Shown in pieces: positions 7,266-14,596 of a DNA stretch of 35,238 nt; positions within the stretch are counted from its first letter, which is position 1; every line of letters begins with the position of its first letter. This stretch comes from Lachnospiraceae bacterium (GTDB taxonomy: Bacteria; Bacillota; Clostridia; Lachnospirales; Lachnospiraceae), in NCBI GenBank assembly GCA_024695145.1, contig JAILIS010000026.1:1-35238 (forward strand). The letters run 5' to 3'. Below the pieces are notes generated by a model that was not told where the DNA came from, made no database searches, and was given only the letters and a program-made list of their open reading frames with translations. The position numbers and the translations under genes are program-made.

Positions 7266-9576
7266 GAAGCTTTAACCCCATAAGTATTCCCATTTTCATC
7301 CGCCTTTTTCTGTCAAAGCCGGCTGTAATCCTTTTGACGATAAAAGTCAGCAAACCCGCCAAAATGAAATAAACCACAGCAACGGCGATCAAGGGGAAAA
7401 AGGCCTCATATGTCCTTGACCGGACAAGATCACCCATTCGTGTAACATCCTGAACCGCAATGTATCCTACGATAGCTGTAGCCTTTATAAGAGTAACTAT
7501 TTCTCCGCGGTAAACCGGTAATATGTGAGGTATGGCCTGCGGCAAGATGATCCTGAAGAATGCCCGTTCGCTTCCGTATCCGAGCGCCAGTGCCCCTTCA
7601 GTCTGTCCCTTATCCACAGCCTCCACGCCGACGCACAGCTGTCCGTATACGGAAGCACCGAACACAAGCGTAAATCCGATGATGGAAACAAACGTACCGC
7701 TTACAGGCGTATATTTAAAGACTATATAGTACAGAATCATAAGAAGTACAACGACCGGCATGCCCTGGACGAGCCACACGGAAAACTTTGTGATCATATT
7801 CGCAGCGGGGTTACCTCTTCTGCAGGCTAAATACACTCCGAACCCGAGCAGGGTTCCTGCTGCCACGGCAACAACCGTGATCAAAAGCGTTGTCCCAATA
7901 CCGGATACAAACAGTTTCCACCGGCTTTCCCTGATAAAGGTTTTCTCAAAACTGTTTGCAATGCTCTTTATGAAACCTTCATCAGCTGTATTTGCAGCCT
8001 CCTGCGTATCCCTTATCATTACACCTGTCCTGTTTACAAACAGCGGCTGCGAGAAAATCATGGATTCACTGCGCTCCGGTGTCACATTCAGGTTGGCCAT
8101 GGCGCAGTCAACATCGCCCGTATTTGTAGCAATGACGATAGCTCCGTAATCATATACCTTGAATTCGATATCGGCGCCCAGCCAGGCGGCAAACCTGTAT
8201 GCAAGCTCTATATCATAACCGTTCAGCTCGGTCCCCGTATAGTACGTATATGGACGGACCAGCCCGGTAGTTCCGACGATAAGGTGCTGTGAGGCTGATT
8301 TTTGCAAGGGTATCTCCGGCATGGTCTCATCTTTGTCAACTACCCAGCGTTTGTACATATCGTCAAGTGTTCCGTCACTTCTGAGTTCATCAATGAATCT
8401 GTTGATCTTATCGGGAAGGTCAGGGATCTTTGTTTCCGGGGATATGCCTACCGCAATGGGAATATCCTGTCCTATCGTTTCATCAAACAGTTTCACCCCG
8501 CTGATGCCGCCTTGCATGGCCATCTGCATCTGTATGTAATCATATGCCAGCGCATCGACTTTTTCGGTCTGCAGCGCCTTATACATATCAACGCCGTTCA
8601 GATATACGATATTTGCGTTCGGAAGAGCTTCCTTAACTGCATTCTCACTTGCATCTCCCATGCCGACCCCGATCGTTTTTGACGGATCATTGAGCATGGA
8701 TATCGATGTGATATCGCCTTTCTTGTCAGCCCCGCCGTTTTCCTTATCGTCACTTCGTATCGCCAGAACTATTCCGCCGTTACCCGTAGGTTTGGAAAAG
8801 AGCACTTCTTCCTCGCGCTCGGGCGTGACGTTCATATCCGTCGTAAAATCATATTTTCCTGATTTCAGGGCCGGAATCCGGGCTCCGAACTCAACGTCGC
8901 CAAGCTCCAGAGAATAGCCTCTTTCCCTGCAGAAGCGCACAATGAGATCGATGTCGTAACCGACGTTTTTCCCGTCTTTGATATATGACCACGGCACATC
9001 GGTTGCCGTGGTTACAACACGTATCTTGCCGTTTTCACCGGTAAGATCCGACATATCCACGACTTTTTTATCCTCATCCGTGCCAAACCATATATCATCT
9101 ATCTCCTGCAAAGTCCCGTCAGAGCGTATCTTATCGATAAAATCATTCAGCTCCTCGCACAGCGCCGCGCTTTTGGGATCGTTTTTACGAAATGCAAAAC
9201 TGTAGTCCTGGTCGCTGATCCGGTCATGGATATAGTCTATCTTCGGTTGTTCGTTGCGGACCATTCTGATCCCCGGCTCATCGCCCAGATATGCATCGAT
9301 CTTACCGGCAAGCAGCGCAGCATTACAGTCAGGATAGCTGTTTAGATATTCATATTCGCTGTCCGGAAAATAATCGTACGCAACTTTTTCCATAGGCGTT
9401 CCGTACAGCACACCTATACGTTTACCGTTATAATCTCTCCAGTCAGGCTCCGCAGTTTTCTGTATGGCGGTATTTTGCCCGGTTCCGCTTTTACTGCATC
9501 CCGGGAAAAACAACGTGATCGCACCTGCACATACTGCTATTTGTAAGATTTTTATCAGAATACTACTTTTTTTCAT
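7258..9576 (-). CDS. Amino-acid ABC transporter substrate-binding/permease fusion with interleaved binding lobes
   Basis: This is a 772-residue membrane lipoprotein (lipobox FFPGC, Cys27). The binding part is unusual. Residues 50-165 resemble lobe 2 plus the C-terminal helices of an SBP_bac_3 domain (ending SDGTLQEIDDIWFG). Residues 184-413 form a complete SBP (lobe 1 IRVVTTATDVPWSY and GYDIDL; lobe 2 TIGVGMGDAS; end SDGTLDDMYKRWVV). Residues 431-522 are another lobe 1 (LIVGTTGLVRPYTYY, GYDIELAYRFA, NVTPERSES). Residues 550-770 are a HisM/GlnP-type permease with the EAA loop (EGALALGYGSERAFFRIILPQ). Import of a polar amino acid is the family expectation; the substrate is unknown. A possible -10 (TATAAT, minus strand 9639-9644) lies about 60 bp upstream, and the ribosome binding site is weak. 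Confidence 0.88.
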   Translation of the reverse strand: MKKSSILIKILQIAVCAGAITLFFPGCSKSGTGQNTAIQKTAEPDWRDYNGKRIGVLYGTPMEKVAYDYFPDSEYEYLNSYPDCNAALLAGKIDAYLGDEPGIRMVRNEQPKIDYIHDRISDQDYSFAFRKNDPKSAALCEELNDFIDKIRSDGTLQEIDDIWFGTDEDKKVVDMSDLTGENGKIRVVTTATDVPWSYIKDGKNVGYDIDLIVRFCRERGYSLELGDVEFGARIPALKSGKYDFTTDMNVTPEREEEVLFSKPTGNGGIVLAIRSDDKENGGADKKGDITSISMLNDPSKTIGVGMGDASENAVKEALPNANIVYLNGVDMYKALQTEKVDALAYDYIQMQMAMQGGISGVKLFDETIGQDIPIAVGISPETKIPDLPDKINRFIDELRSDGTLDDMYKRWVVDKDETMPEIPLQKSASQHLIVGTTGLVRPYTYYTGTELNGYDIELAYRFAAWLGADIEFKVYDYGAIVIATNTGDVDCAMANLNVTPERSESMIFSQPLFVNRTGVMIRDTQEAANTADEGFIKSIANSFEKTFIRESRWKLFVSGIGTTLLITVVAVAAGTLLGFGVYLACRRGNPAANMITKFSVWLVQGMPVVVLLMILYYIVFKYTPVSGTFVSIIGFTLVFGASVYGQLCVGVEAVDKGQTEGALALGYGSERAFFRIILPQAIPHILPVYRGEIVTLIKATAIVGYIAVQDVTRMGDLVRSRTYEAFFPLIAVAVVYFILAGLLTFIVKRITAGFDRKRRMKMGILMGLKLHD

Positions 9577-9685
9577 GTAAATATTGCTCTTTGTGCTCTT
9601 TGCTTTGTCATGTTTTACTTCTATTTTTTACTTCTAAGATTATAATATATAAGATTTTACATTAACGGTATTGATAATACAACCA

Positions 9686-9694
9686 TGCTATAAT
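9686..9694 (+). promoter_or_regulatory. Extended -10 promoter for the WYL regulator gene
   Basis: TGCTATAAT is a perfect extended -10 element about 50 bp before the start codon. No -35 at standard spacing is convincing; TTGATA at 9671-9676 is only 12 bp away. It faces away from the putative promoter of the ABC operon, so the 9577-9748 gap serves both genes. The gap holds no coding sequence. Confidence 0.5.
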
Positions 9695-9748
9695 ATATCT
9701 GTCATATACCTGTCCCGTATTCAGGACCTTATTTCAGGAGGATATGTC

Positions 9749-10756
9749 ATGCCAAAAGGATCGAACCAGAAGCTGAAGTTATACTATCTCAGCCGCATAA
9801 TGACAGAGAAAACCGATGATGAGCATTTCCTGACAATGCCCGAGATACAAAAAGCGCTTGAAGCATATGGTGTTACCGCTGACCGAAAGAGTCTATATGA
9901 CGACCTGGAGGCCCTTCGTGTTCTCGGGATTGATGTGATAGGCGAAAAAGTCGGCCGGAACTACTATTATCATGTCGGCAGCAAGCAGTTTGAGATAGCG
10001 GAATTAAAGCTCCTTGTTGACGCCATACAGTCATCAAAGTTCATTACCGAGAAGAAATCCAATGAGCTGATCAAGAAATTGACCGGAATGGCCAGCGATT
10101 ACGAGGCTGCCCAGCTGAAGCGCCAGGTTTTCGTTAAAGGCCGCGTAAAGACAATGAATGAAAGTATATATTATTTCGTTGATGATGTACACCGTGCAAT
10201 AACATCAAATAGGAAGATTCGTTTTGAATATATGGAGTGGAATCCCGAGAAAACACTTGTAGCGCACAGGGATGAGCCTTACGTGGTCAGTCCCTGGGCT
10301 CTTTCATGGGACGATGAGAACTACTATCTGATCGCGTATGACGAAGAAGCCGGATCCATTAAGCATTTCCGGGTCGACAAAATGAAGAATATTGAAGTTC
10401 TTGAAGAAGTACGATGCGGCAAAGACAAGTTCAGACAGTTCGATCTTGCAAAATATACCCAGATGAGCTTCGGTATGTTCGGCGGCGAGCCTACTACTGT
10501 CAGTATCACTTTTGACAATGTCATGACAGGTGTTTTCATTGACCGGTTCGGTAAAAATATCGTAATAAGGCCTTCCAGACGCCATGGCTGGTCGGAAACT
10601 TTCGTTGAGGTGGCACTGAGCAGCCAGTTCTTCGGATGGATCTTTGCGCTTGGGTCAAAAGTAAAGATCACCGGCCCGAAGAACGTGGCCGATGATTTTA
10701 AAAAGGCTATTGCCGAGGTGAACGGGCTTTACGATCGATCATCAGATGCCTTTTAA
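9749..10756 (+). CDS. WYL-domain transcriptional regulator
   Basis: This is a 335-residue DeoR/YafY-type regulator. An N-terminal winged helix (residues 5-75) contains MPEIQKALEAYGVTADRKSL, then YDDLEALRVLGIDVI. A WYL sensor domain follows (about 145-250), with IRFEYMEW and the PYVVSPWALSWDDENYYLIAY core. A C-terminal WCX-like extension ends the protein. WYL domains bind small ligands or nucleic acid. The ATG at 9749 is chosen because AGGAGG (9736-9741) lies 7 bp upstream; the frame itself is open further back without a binding site. It is divergent from the ABC transporter operon and may regulate it (inference). Its last 15 bp overlap the convergent RHH gene. Confidence 0.88.
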   Translation: MPKGSNQKLKLYYLSRIMTEKTDDEHFLTMPEIQKALEAYGVTADRKSLYDDLEALRVLGIDVIGEKVGRNYYYHVGSKQFEIAELKLLVDAIQSSKFITEKKSNELIKKLTGMASDYEAAQLKRQVFVKGRVKTMNESIYYFVDDVHRAITSNRKIRFEYMEWNPEKTLVAHRDEPYVVSPWALSWDDENYYLIAYDEEAGSIKHFRVDKMKNIEVLEEVRCGKDKFRQFDLAKYTQMSFGMFGGEPTTVSITFDNVMTGVFIDRFGKNIVIRPSRRHGWSETFVEVALSSQFFGWIFALGSKVKITGPKNVADDFKKAIAEVNGLYDRSSDAF

Positions 10757-11182
10757 TTCCCTGTACTCCTGAATGATCTTATTTATCGTGACCGTTATCG
10801 ATGCGCCGGTTTCCTCGCACCTGTTCATAACATACTCTTCATTGTTTTCCGAAAGAGATATCGTCGTACGGTTAAGCTTCTGAAGCTTGCCGGCTCCGCT
10901 TTTTTCTATCTTCTGGCTGACCCTGCGGCGCGCCGTTCCAACAAGATCCGATGTGTCTATCTGTTTGAATGCTTTTGCCGGTTTTTCCGCTTCGGCCTGA
11001 TCATTACTTATCTCTTTCGTCTTTTTCTCCAGATCCTTCGGTTTTGCTGCGGGTTTTTCTTTTATTTCCTCGCTGTCGGCATAATTATCGACGAGCTCGG
11101 TTACAAGCGTGGTGGGACGGTTTCCCTGCTTGCTGTTATTTTTCTCGTTCATTTTCCTGAGCATATCCCTCTTACTTGCCAT
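10742..11182 (-). CDS. Ribbon-helix-helix partition protein (ParB/ParG-like partner of ParA)
   Basis: This 146-residue protein has a basic, disordered N-terminal half rich in Lys, Glu and Ala. A C-terminal ribbon-helix-helix fold follows at about 104-143: the strand RTTISLS, helix NEEYVMNRCEET, then a turn and helix TVTINKIIQEYREL. This is the layout of centromere-binding partners of small ParA ATPases (ParG, omega, ParR-like): a flexible tail that stimulates ParA, and an RHH dimer that binds repeated short DNA words. It begins 1 bp after the parA stop, so it is co-translated. The likely DNA targets are the TGATGYAT arrays at 11979-12032 and 12118-12310, which would make it both repressor and centromere protein (inference). 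Confidence 0.78.
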   Translation of the reverse strand: MASKRDMLRKMNEKNNSKQGNRPTTLVTELVDNYADSEEIKEKPAAKPKDLEKKTKEISNDQAEAEKPAKAFKQIDTSDLVGTARRRVSQKIEKSGAGKLQKLNRTTISLSENNEEYVMNRCEETGASITVTINKIIQEYRELKGI

Positions 11183-11183
11183 A

Positions 11184-11951
11184 TTACTTCCCCCCAGTCT
11201 TCTTTATGATCTTTTTTGCAACCGCACGGTAATCTATCGCCGGATTGGAATCATGCTGGTATTCCTGCATAGATTCCCTGGCCGACTTGCTCTCGGAAGC
11301 CGTGATCGCTTTTCGTATAGTCATCACAAAAGGCTTGTCTTCGGTGTTTTCGGCAATCTCTTCGATCGAAATCTCCGCTTCCTGATGCATGATCGTTCGC
11401 TCATATTTTGTAAGGAGGATCCCCAAAAGCTTTGCGTTTGAAATAGGGCGCTTCTTGGATCTGATCTCCGTAAGATCCGCATATACTTCCCTTATACCGT
11501 CGATCGAGCCGTCATCGCAGTCTGTAGGCGCGATGATATAGTCTGCCGCCACATAGCTCATTGTCAGCAGGATACTTCTGGACGGACCGTTGTCTATGAT
11601 GACAAAATCATAATCATCTCCGACTGTATCAATGACATCCTTAAGAAGAAAAATATCATCATAGTCCACGAACTGACGCTCCGCCTTGGACAATTCCTTT
11701 GATGATGCTATGAAACTGTACTTACCGATCTTCTGGAGCGACTGTGATATCGGCGTGTCTGCATTGAGAACATTGTAGATGTTTGGCATTGACGTGTCTG
11801 CATCAACATAGGTTGTCAGATTACCTGACTGATCAAGATCGATCACGAGTACCTTCTTTTTAAGGGCGGATAGACTTGCGGCAAGATCTATTACGGTTGT
11901 TGTCTTGCCGACACCGCCCTTCTGATTGGCAATTGCTATATTTATTGACAT
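11184..11951 (-). CDS. parA: ParA-family partition ATPase
   Basis: This is a 255-residue Walker-type ATPase. The deviant Walker A motif KGGVGKTT lies at 11-18, followed by the switch region VLVIDLDQSGNLT (34-46) and the Walker B-like FVIIDNGPS. It lacks an N-terminal helix-turn-helix, so it belongs with the small ParA proteins (type Ib) that work with RHH partners rather than with long HTH-ParB proteins. It should move replicon copies along the nucleoid. A GGAGAGGGGAG binding site precedes the ATG. The promoter (12031-12060) and the tandem 9-bp operator lie immediately upstream, and the RHH gene follows directly. Confidence 0.92.
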   Translation of the reverse strand: MSINIAIANQKGGVGKTTTVIDLAASLSALKKKVLVIDLDQSGNLTTYVDADTSMPNIYNVLNADTPISQSLQKIGKYSFIASSKELSKAERQFVDYDDIFLLKDVIDTVGDDYDFVIIDNGPSRSILLTMSYVAADYIIAPTDCDDGSIDGIREVYADLTEIRSKKRPISNAKLLGILLTKYERTIMHQEAEISIEEIAENTEDKPFVMTIRKAITASESKSARESMQEYQHDSNPAIDYRAVAKKIIKKTGGK

Positions 11952-11978
11952 ATACTCCCCTCTCCGTTCATCATCATT

Positions 11979-12032
11979 TGATTCATATGATGCATATGAT
12001 ACATATGATGTTTATGATGAACATGACATCAT
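11979..12032. repeat. Six tandem 9-bp repeats, putative parA operator
   Basis: The units are contiguous at exact 9-bp steps: TGATTCATA (11979), TGATGCATA (11988), TGATACATA (11997), TGATGTTTA (12006), TGATGAACA (12015) and TGACATCAT (12024). The first three are nearly identical and the set decays toward the promoter. The block covers the expected start site of parA and lies directly downstream of its -10 box. This is where an RHH partition protein would have to bind to repress its own operon. Binding is inferred; the repeats and their position are seen directly. Confidence 0.75.
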
Positions 12033-12060
12033 TATAATCTTTTGGTGCAACTGATGTCAA
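12031..12060 (-). promoter_or_regulatory. parA: Consensus sigma-A promoter of the parA operon
   Basis: On the minus strand a perfect TTGACA (12055-12060) is separated by 18 bp from a perfect TATAAT (12031-12036). The start should fall near 12024, inside the 9-bp repeat array. A promoter this strong probably needs the repression suggested by the repeats. Confidence 0.75.
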
Positions 12061-12070
12061 GTACATCTTA

Positions 12071-12087
12071 TGATGTTGCAAACATCA
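12071..12087. repeat. 17-bp palindrome of the TGATG word upstream of parA
   Basis: TGATGTT-GCA-AACATCA is a perfect inverted repeat with 7-bp arms. It places two TGATG words head to head about 10 bp upstream of the parA -35 box. It may be a high-affinity site for the same protein that reads the direct-repeat arrays. Confidence 0.5.
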
Positions 12088-12117
12088 GATGATTAATATA
12101 ATTCATTATGTATATTG

Positions 12118-12310
12118 TGATGTATCATATGTATATAGATGCGTATTGATGTACGTGATGTATATAGATTCATTATGATGCGTCATGATGTATATTGATG
12201 TTTAGTGCTGCATTATGATGTATGAAGATGCGTTGTGATTCATTTTGATGATTTATGATGCATAATGATGTAATATGATGTATTATGGTTTATAACGATG
12301 TATACAGAAG
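12118..12310. repeat. Array of about 19 direct repeats at 10-bp spacing, candidate centromere (parS)
   Basis: The word TGATGYAT recurs along 190 bp. From 12156 the units begin every 10 bp without exception through 12306 (12156, 12166, 12176 and so on), and the earlier units at 12118-12147 step by 9-10 bp. Examples are TGATGTATAT (12156, 12186), TGATGCATAA (12256) and TGATGTATTA (12276). Degenerate units keep the register (AGATTCATTA, TGGTTTATAA). The core matches that of the 9-bp operator repeats. Ten-bp phasing puts every site on almost the same face of the helix. The array contains no credible gene. Its place between parA and the iterons suggests the centromere; an unwinding or bent-DNA element is the alternative. 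Confidence 0.75.
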
Positions 12311-12498
12311 CATCTTTTATCATGAGGATTCAATATGTATCATTATCAATAACGGTTGATCATCATATGCAGGCAGCCGCGGTTGTTGTTTTTTTGTATT
12401 TCATACAACATTAATATTTTTTGTTTATTTAACAGCAGCTGTTTTGCCGGTCAAATGCAGGTTTTACGGGCTTTTCCATATAGTCGGCCGGAGTATCA
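12311..12498. other. A+T-rich non-coding stretch of the origin region
   Basis: This stretch lies between the 10-bp array and the iterons and has no supported gene. It holds T- and A-runs around 12380-12430 and a small inverted repeat, AACAGC-A-GCTGTT, at 12431-12443. I see no consensus DnaA box (TTATNCACA) here or among the iterons. Confidence 0.4.
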
Positions 12499-13111
12499 TG
12501 TACTTTATAAGTGCTTTTCAGGTACAATTTAGGGACAAGACCGGAAGGGTCGCGGTATGAATCCTGTAATTATTAAGGATAAAAATGGAATGATAAATGC
12601 GATTTTCCGGGCGCAGCACGGGAGAAGATCGGTACCTTGAAGGTAAAGCTTCTGTACAAAATAGGGAAATACGGCTCCTTAAAAAGTACAGAAAACACCC
12701 GGAAACCTTATAAAGGCTCAAAATACAGCGCCTTCAAGGGCAAATTTCAGACAAAGCATCCTTAAAATGTACGTAAAATGATGTATATCCTTAAAAAGTA
12801 CATAAAACATTTCCCTAAAAAGTACATGAAACAAACAAATTTGTAAAAATTCACTATAAAAAAATGACAAAATGACAAAAAGCCCCTTAAAAGGTACAGC
12901 AAAGACCCCTAAAAGGTACATAAATAACAAGACCTTCGATTATATAAAGCCCCTTATATCCTTAATCTGTACACAAAAGGCGTTCATGTTCTACATATTG
13001 ACGAAAGAAGTTCAAAAAACAATATATATAGTGTTTGATGTACAGATTAGGGAAAAAATCAGTTGACATGAAGGGAAGGAAAGTTGTAAAGTTTTCATGT
13101 ACAGATTAAGG
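12499..13111. repeat. Iterons of the replication origin (14-bp, consensus CCTTAAAANGTACA)
   Basis: Direct copies lie at 12677-12690, 12760-12773, 12789-12802, 12813-12826, 12885-12898, 12907-12920 and 12960-12973 (CCTTAATCTGTACA). Inverted copies lie at 12499-12512, 12521-12534, 12630-12643 (weak), 12653-12666, 13039-13052 and 13098-13111. Two spellings of the middle occur, AAAAAG/AAAAGG and AATCTG, at the same length. The left and right ends point inward around the central direct copies. An A-rich stretch with AAAATGAC repeated lies at 12855-12880, suited to strand opening. Iterons like these bind Rep_3-type initiators, and the rep gene follows at once. The whole span is non-coding. Confidence 0.85.
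13063..13090 (+). promoter_or_regulatory. Candidate rep promoter with an iteron over its start site
   Basis: TTGACA (13063-13068) is separated by 16 bp from TGTAAA (13085-13090). The inverted iteron at 13098-13111 covers the expected start, and another (13039-13052) lies just upstream, which would let the initiator repress itself. A second weaker candidate is TTGACG at 12998-13003 with an A+T-rich -10 near 13021-13028. A small hairpin, GCCGG-N7-CCGGC (13116-13132), lies in the leader. Confidence 0.5.
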
Positions 13112-13164
13112 GGAAGCCGGTACAGAGCCGGCAGGCTGTTATCAGCATAATATGAAGGGGAAAA

Positions 13165-14355
13165 ATGAAAGAAAACACATCTCTTGCCAGGGCAGAAGAT
13201 TACTACGACGAAAGTGATACCTATACCCGAAGCAACTTTATGATCTCGTCCAAGTACAGATCGACACTGTTTTCCAACCGTTTGATGGCTATTTCATTAT
13301 CAAGACTCGGTTCCGCAAAAGAAAGCGAAGACGGGTATTTAAGTGTGTCCATAAAAGGTAAGGACATACAGAGCCTGTTTGGCGTAAAAGGGAATTCGTT
13401 CTTTACGCAGCTTTCAAATACCGCACAGGGTATGACGGGACAGACGATCGGCTGGTCCAATCCGGAGACACAGGAGTTTGAGTACATTGCGGTTGTGACG
13501 AAAGCAAAATATCAGGCAGGGGAGTTTACGATCGATTTTCATAAAGATATAAGAAACTTCCTGACGGATCTCAAAAACAATTATACGAGATTCAGCCTGT
13601 CCGTTATGCTAAAGTTCAAGTCGACCTATTCCTTCCGTATGTATGAACTGCTCCGGTCAAAAACCTTTTATAAAAAGGGTGAGGAGCGCGACAATAACTT
13701 GTTCAAGATAGAATTTGATATTAATGAACTCCGTTTGGATCTGGGCGTTGTAAACGCGGAGATAATGGAAGTCAGGAAGGTCCTTAACAAGTCAAAAGGA
13801 AAGCCCGACTATGCGAAAGCGGTTGAAGCTTCTCCCGAAAAGCTGTTCTCCGATTGGTCAAACTTCAGAAGAAAAGTTATTGAAACGGCTATAAAAGAGA
13901 TAAACGGCCTTCCCGAAACGGGAATATACATACACCGATATGAACCCAAGAAGGCAGGGCAGGGCGGAAAGGTTTATGCGGTCGTATTTTATGTGGAGCT
14001 TATCGGTAAGAAGAAAAAGGCTGAAATAATCGATATGAACGAGCAGAACTATGATGATCTTATCGATGAGATACGCGATCTTATAAGCGATATAAAAAGC
14101 CGTGAAGCAAGAGCCATCGGCGAGGCCGCCAAATGGGACATGGATCTGATCGAACGTAATTTCGAATATTCCAAGACGAAAGATGTAGACGATATAGTGG
14201 GATTCATGATAAAAGCTGTCAAGGAAGACTGGGCGCAGAGTGCAAAGAAGCCTCGCGGCAGGTCAAAATCATCGAAAGGGACCGGCTTTTCAGACTTTAG
14301 CGGGCGCAACTATGATTATGATGAGCTCATGGCAAGTATAGGAGATAATATTTAA
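13165..14355 (+). CDS. rep: Replication initiator protein (Rep_3/RepB family)
   Basis: This is a 396-residue initiator with two winged-helix domains of the Rep_3 family. The N-terminal domain (about 25-150) has SKYRSTLFSNRLMAISLSRL and LSVSIKGKDIQSLFGVKGNSF. The central family signature FSLSVMLKFKSTYSFRMYELL lies at about 143-163. The second domain (about 175-280) has FKIEFDINELRLDLGV and NFRRKVIETAIKEIN. The C-terminal tail is basic (AKKPRGRSKSSK). It should bind the iterons at 12499-13111 and open the origin. GAAGGGG lies 4 bp before the ATG. The gene diverges from parA across the origin and ends before the terminator at 14541-14574. Confidence 0.9.
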   Translation: MKENTSLARAEDYYDESDTYTRSNFMISSKYRSTLFSNRLMAISLSRLGSAKESEDGYLSVSIKGKDIQSLFGVKGNSFFTQLSNTAQGMTGQTIGWSNPETQEFEYIAVVTKAKYQAGEFTIDFHKDIRNFLTDLKNNYTRFSLSVMLKFKSTYSFRMYELLRSKTFYKKGEERDNNLFKIEFDINELRLDLGVVNAEIMEVRKVLNKSKGKPDYAKAVEASPEKLFSDWSNFRRKVIETAIKEINGLPETGIYIHRYEPKKAGQGGKVYAVVFYVELIGKKKKAEIIDMNEQNYDDLIDEIRDLISDIKSREARAIGEAAKWDMDLIERNFEYSKTKDVDDIVGFMIKAVKEDWAQSAKKPRGRSKSSKGTGFSDFSGRNYDYDELMASIGDNI

Positions 14356-14375
14356 ATGACGCAGAAGGAGGAAAG

Positions 14376-14510
14376 ATATGCAGTACAAAGGAAAATGCAG
14401 ACACTGAACTTGATGTAGAGGCATTGGATCAGGCAGCCGGCGGGAAAAAGAAAAAACACTGTTCTGGTCCGCAAGAACAGAACAATACAAATCCAAGTAT
14501 ACAATACTAG
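14376..14510 (+). pseudogene. Double-glycine leader peptide (bacteriocin precursor-like) lacking an in-frame start
   Basis: A 44-codon frame ending at the TAG at 14508-14510 reads CSTKENADTELDVEALDQAAGG, then KKKKHC and SGPQEQNNTNPSIQY. The segment ELDVEALDQAAGG has the form of the double-glycine leaders cleaved by peptidase-domain ABC exporters (ELxxxxLDxVAGG), followed by a basic, Cys-containing core. The frame has no ATG, GTG or TTG. A GGAGG site is followed at good spacing by an ATG at 14378 in another frame, so a 1-nt frameshift may have separated the start from the peptide. No exporter or modification enzyme lies in this window. An inverted repeat (CTGTTCT-N8-AGAACAG, 14459-14480) lies within it. 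Confidence 0.4.
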
Positions 14511-14540
14511 TGATATTACACTTTTCGGTAAAGAAAGTCT

Positions 14541-14574
14541 CCGATGTTCGGTTACCGGGACATCGGGGTTTTTT
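14541..14574 (+). terminator. Intrinsic terminator downstream of rep
   Basis: CCGATGT (14541-14547) pairs with ACATCGG (14560-14566) around a 12-nt loop that can itself pair (CGGTTACCGG). Two G and six T (14569-14574) follow. It ends the rep transcript, including the leader-peptide-like frame, before the hydrolase gene. Confidence 0.8.
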
Positions 14575-14596
14575 GTATCGGGTAGAAGGAATTTTG

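Noticed and set aside
7610..7618. DnaA-box-like TTATCCACA
   Set aside because: A single copy inside the transporter gene, far from the origin; expected by chance.
12118..12310. CRISPR array
   Set aside because: The units are only about 10 bp and contiguous, with no unique spacers and no cas genes in the window.
12872..13066. 64-codon frame within the iterons
   Set aside because: Its codons are made of the iteron repeats and spacers; it has no binding site and no protein-like composition.
14356..14418. 20-codon frame starting at the ATG that abuts the rep stop
   Set aside because: No binding site at proper spacing and no protein-like features; the overlapping leader-like frame is more convincing.
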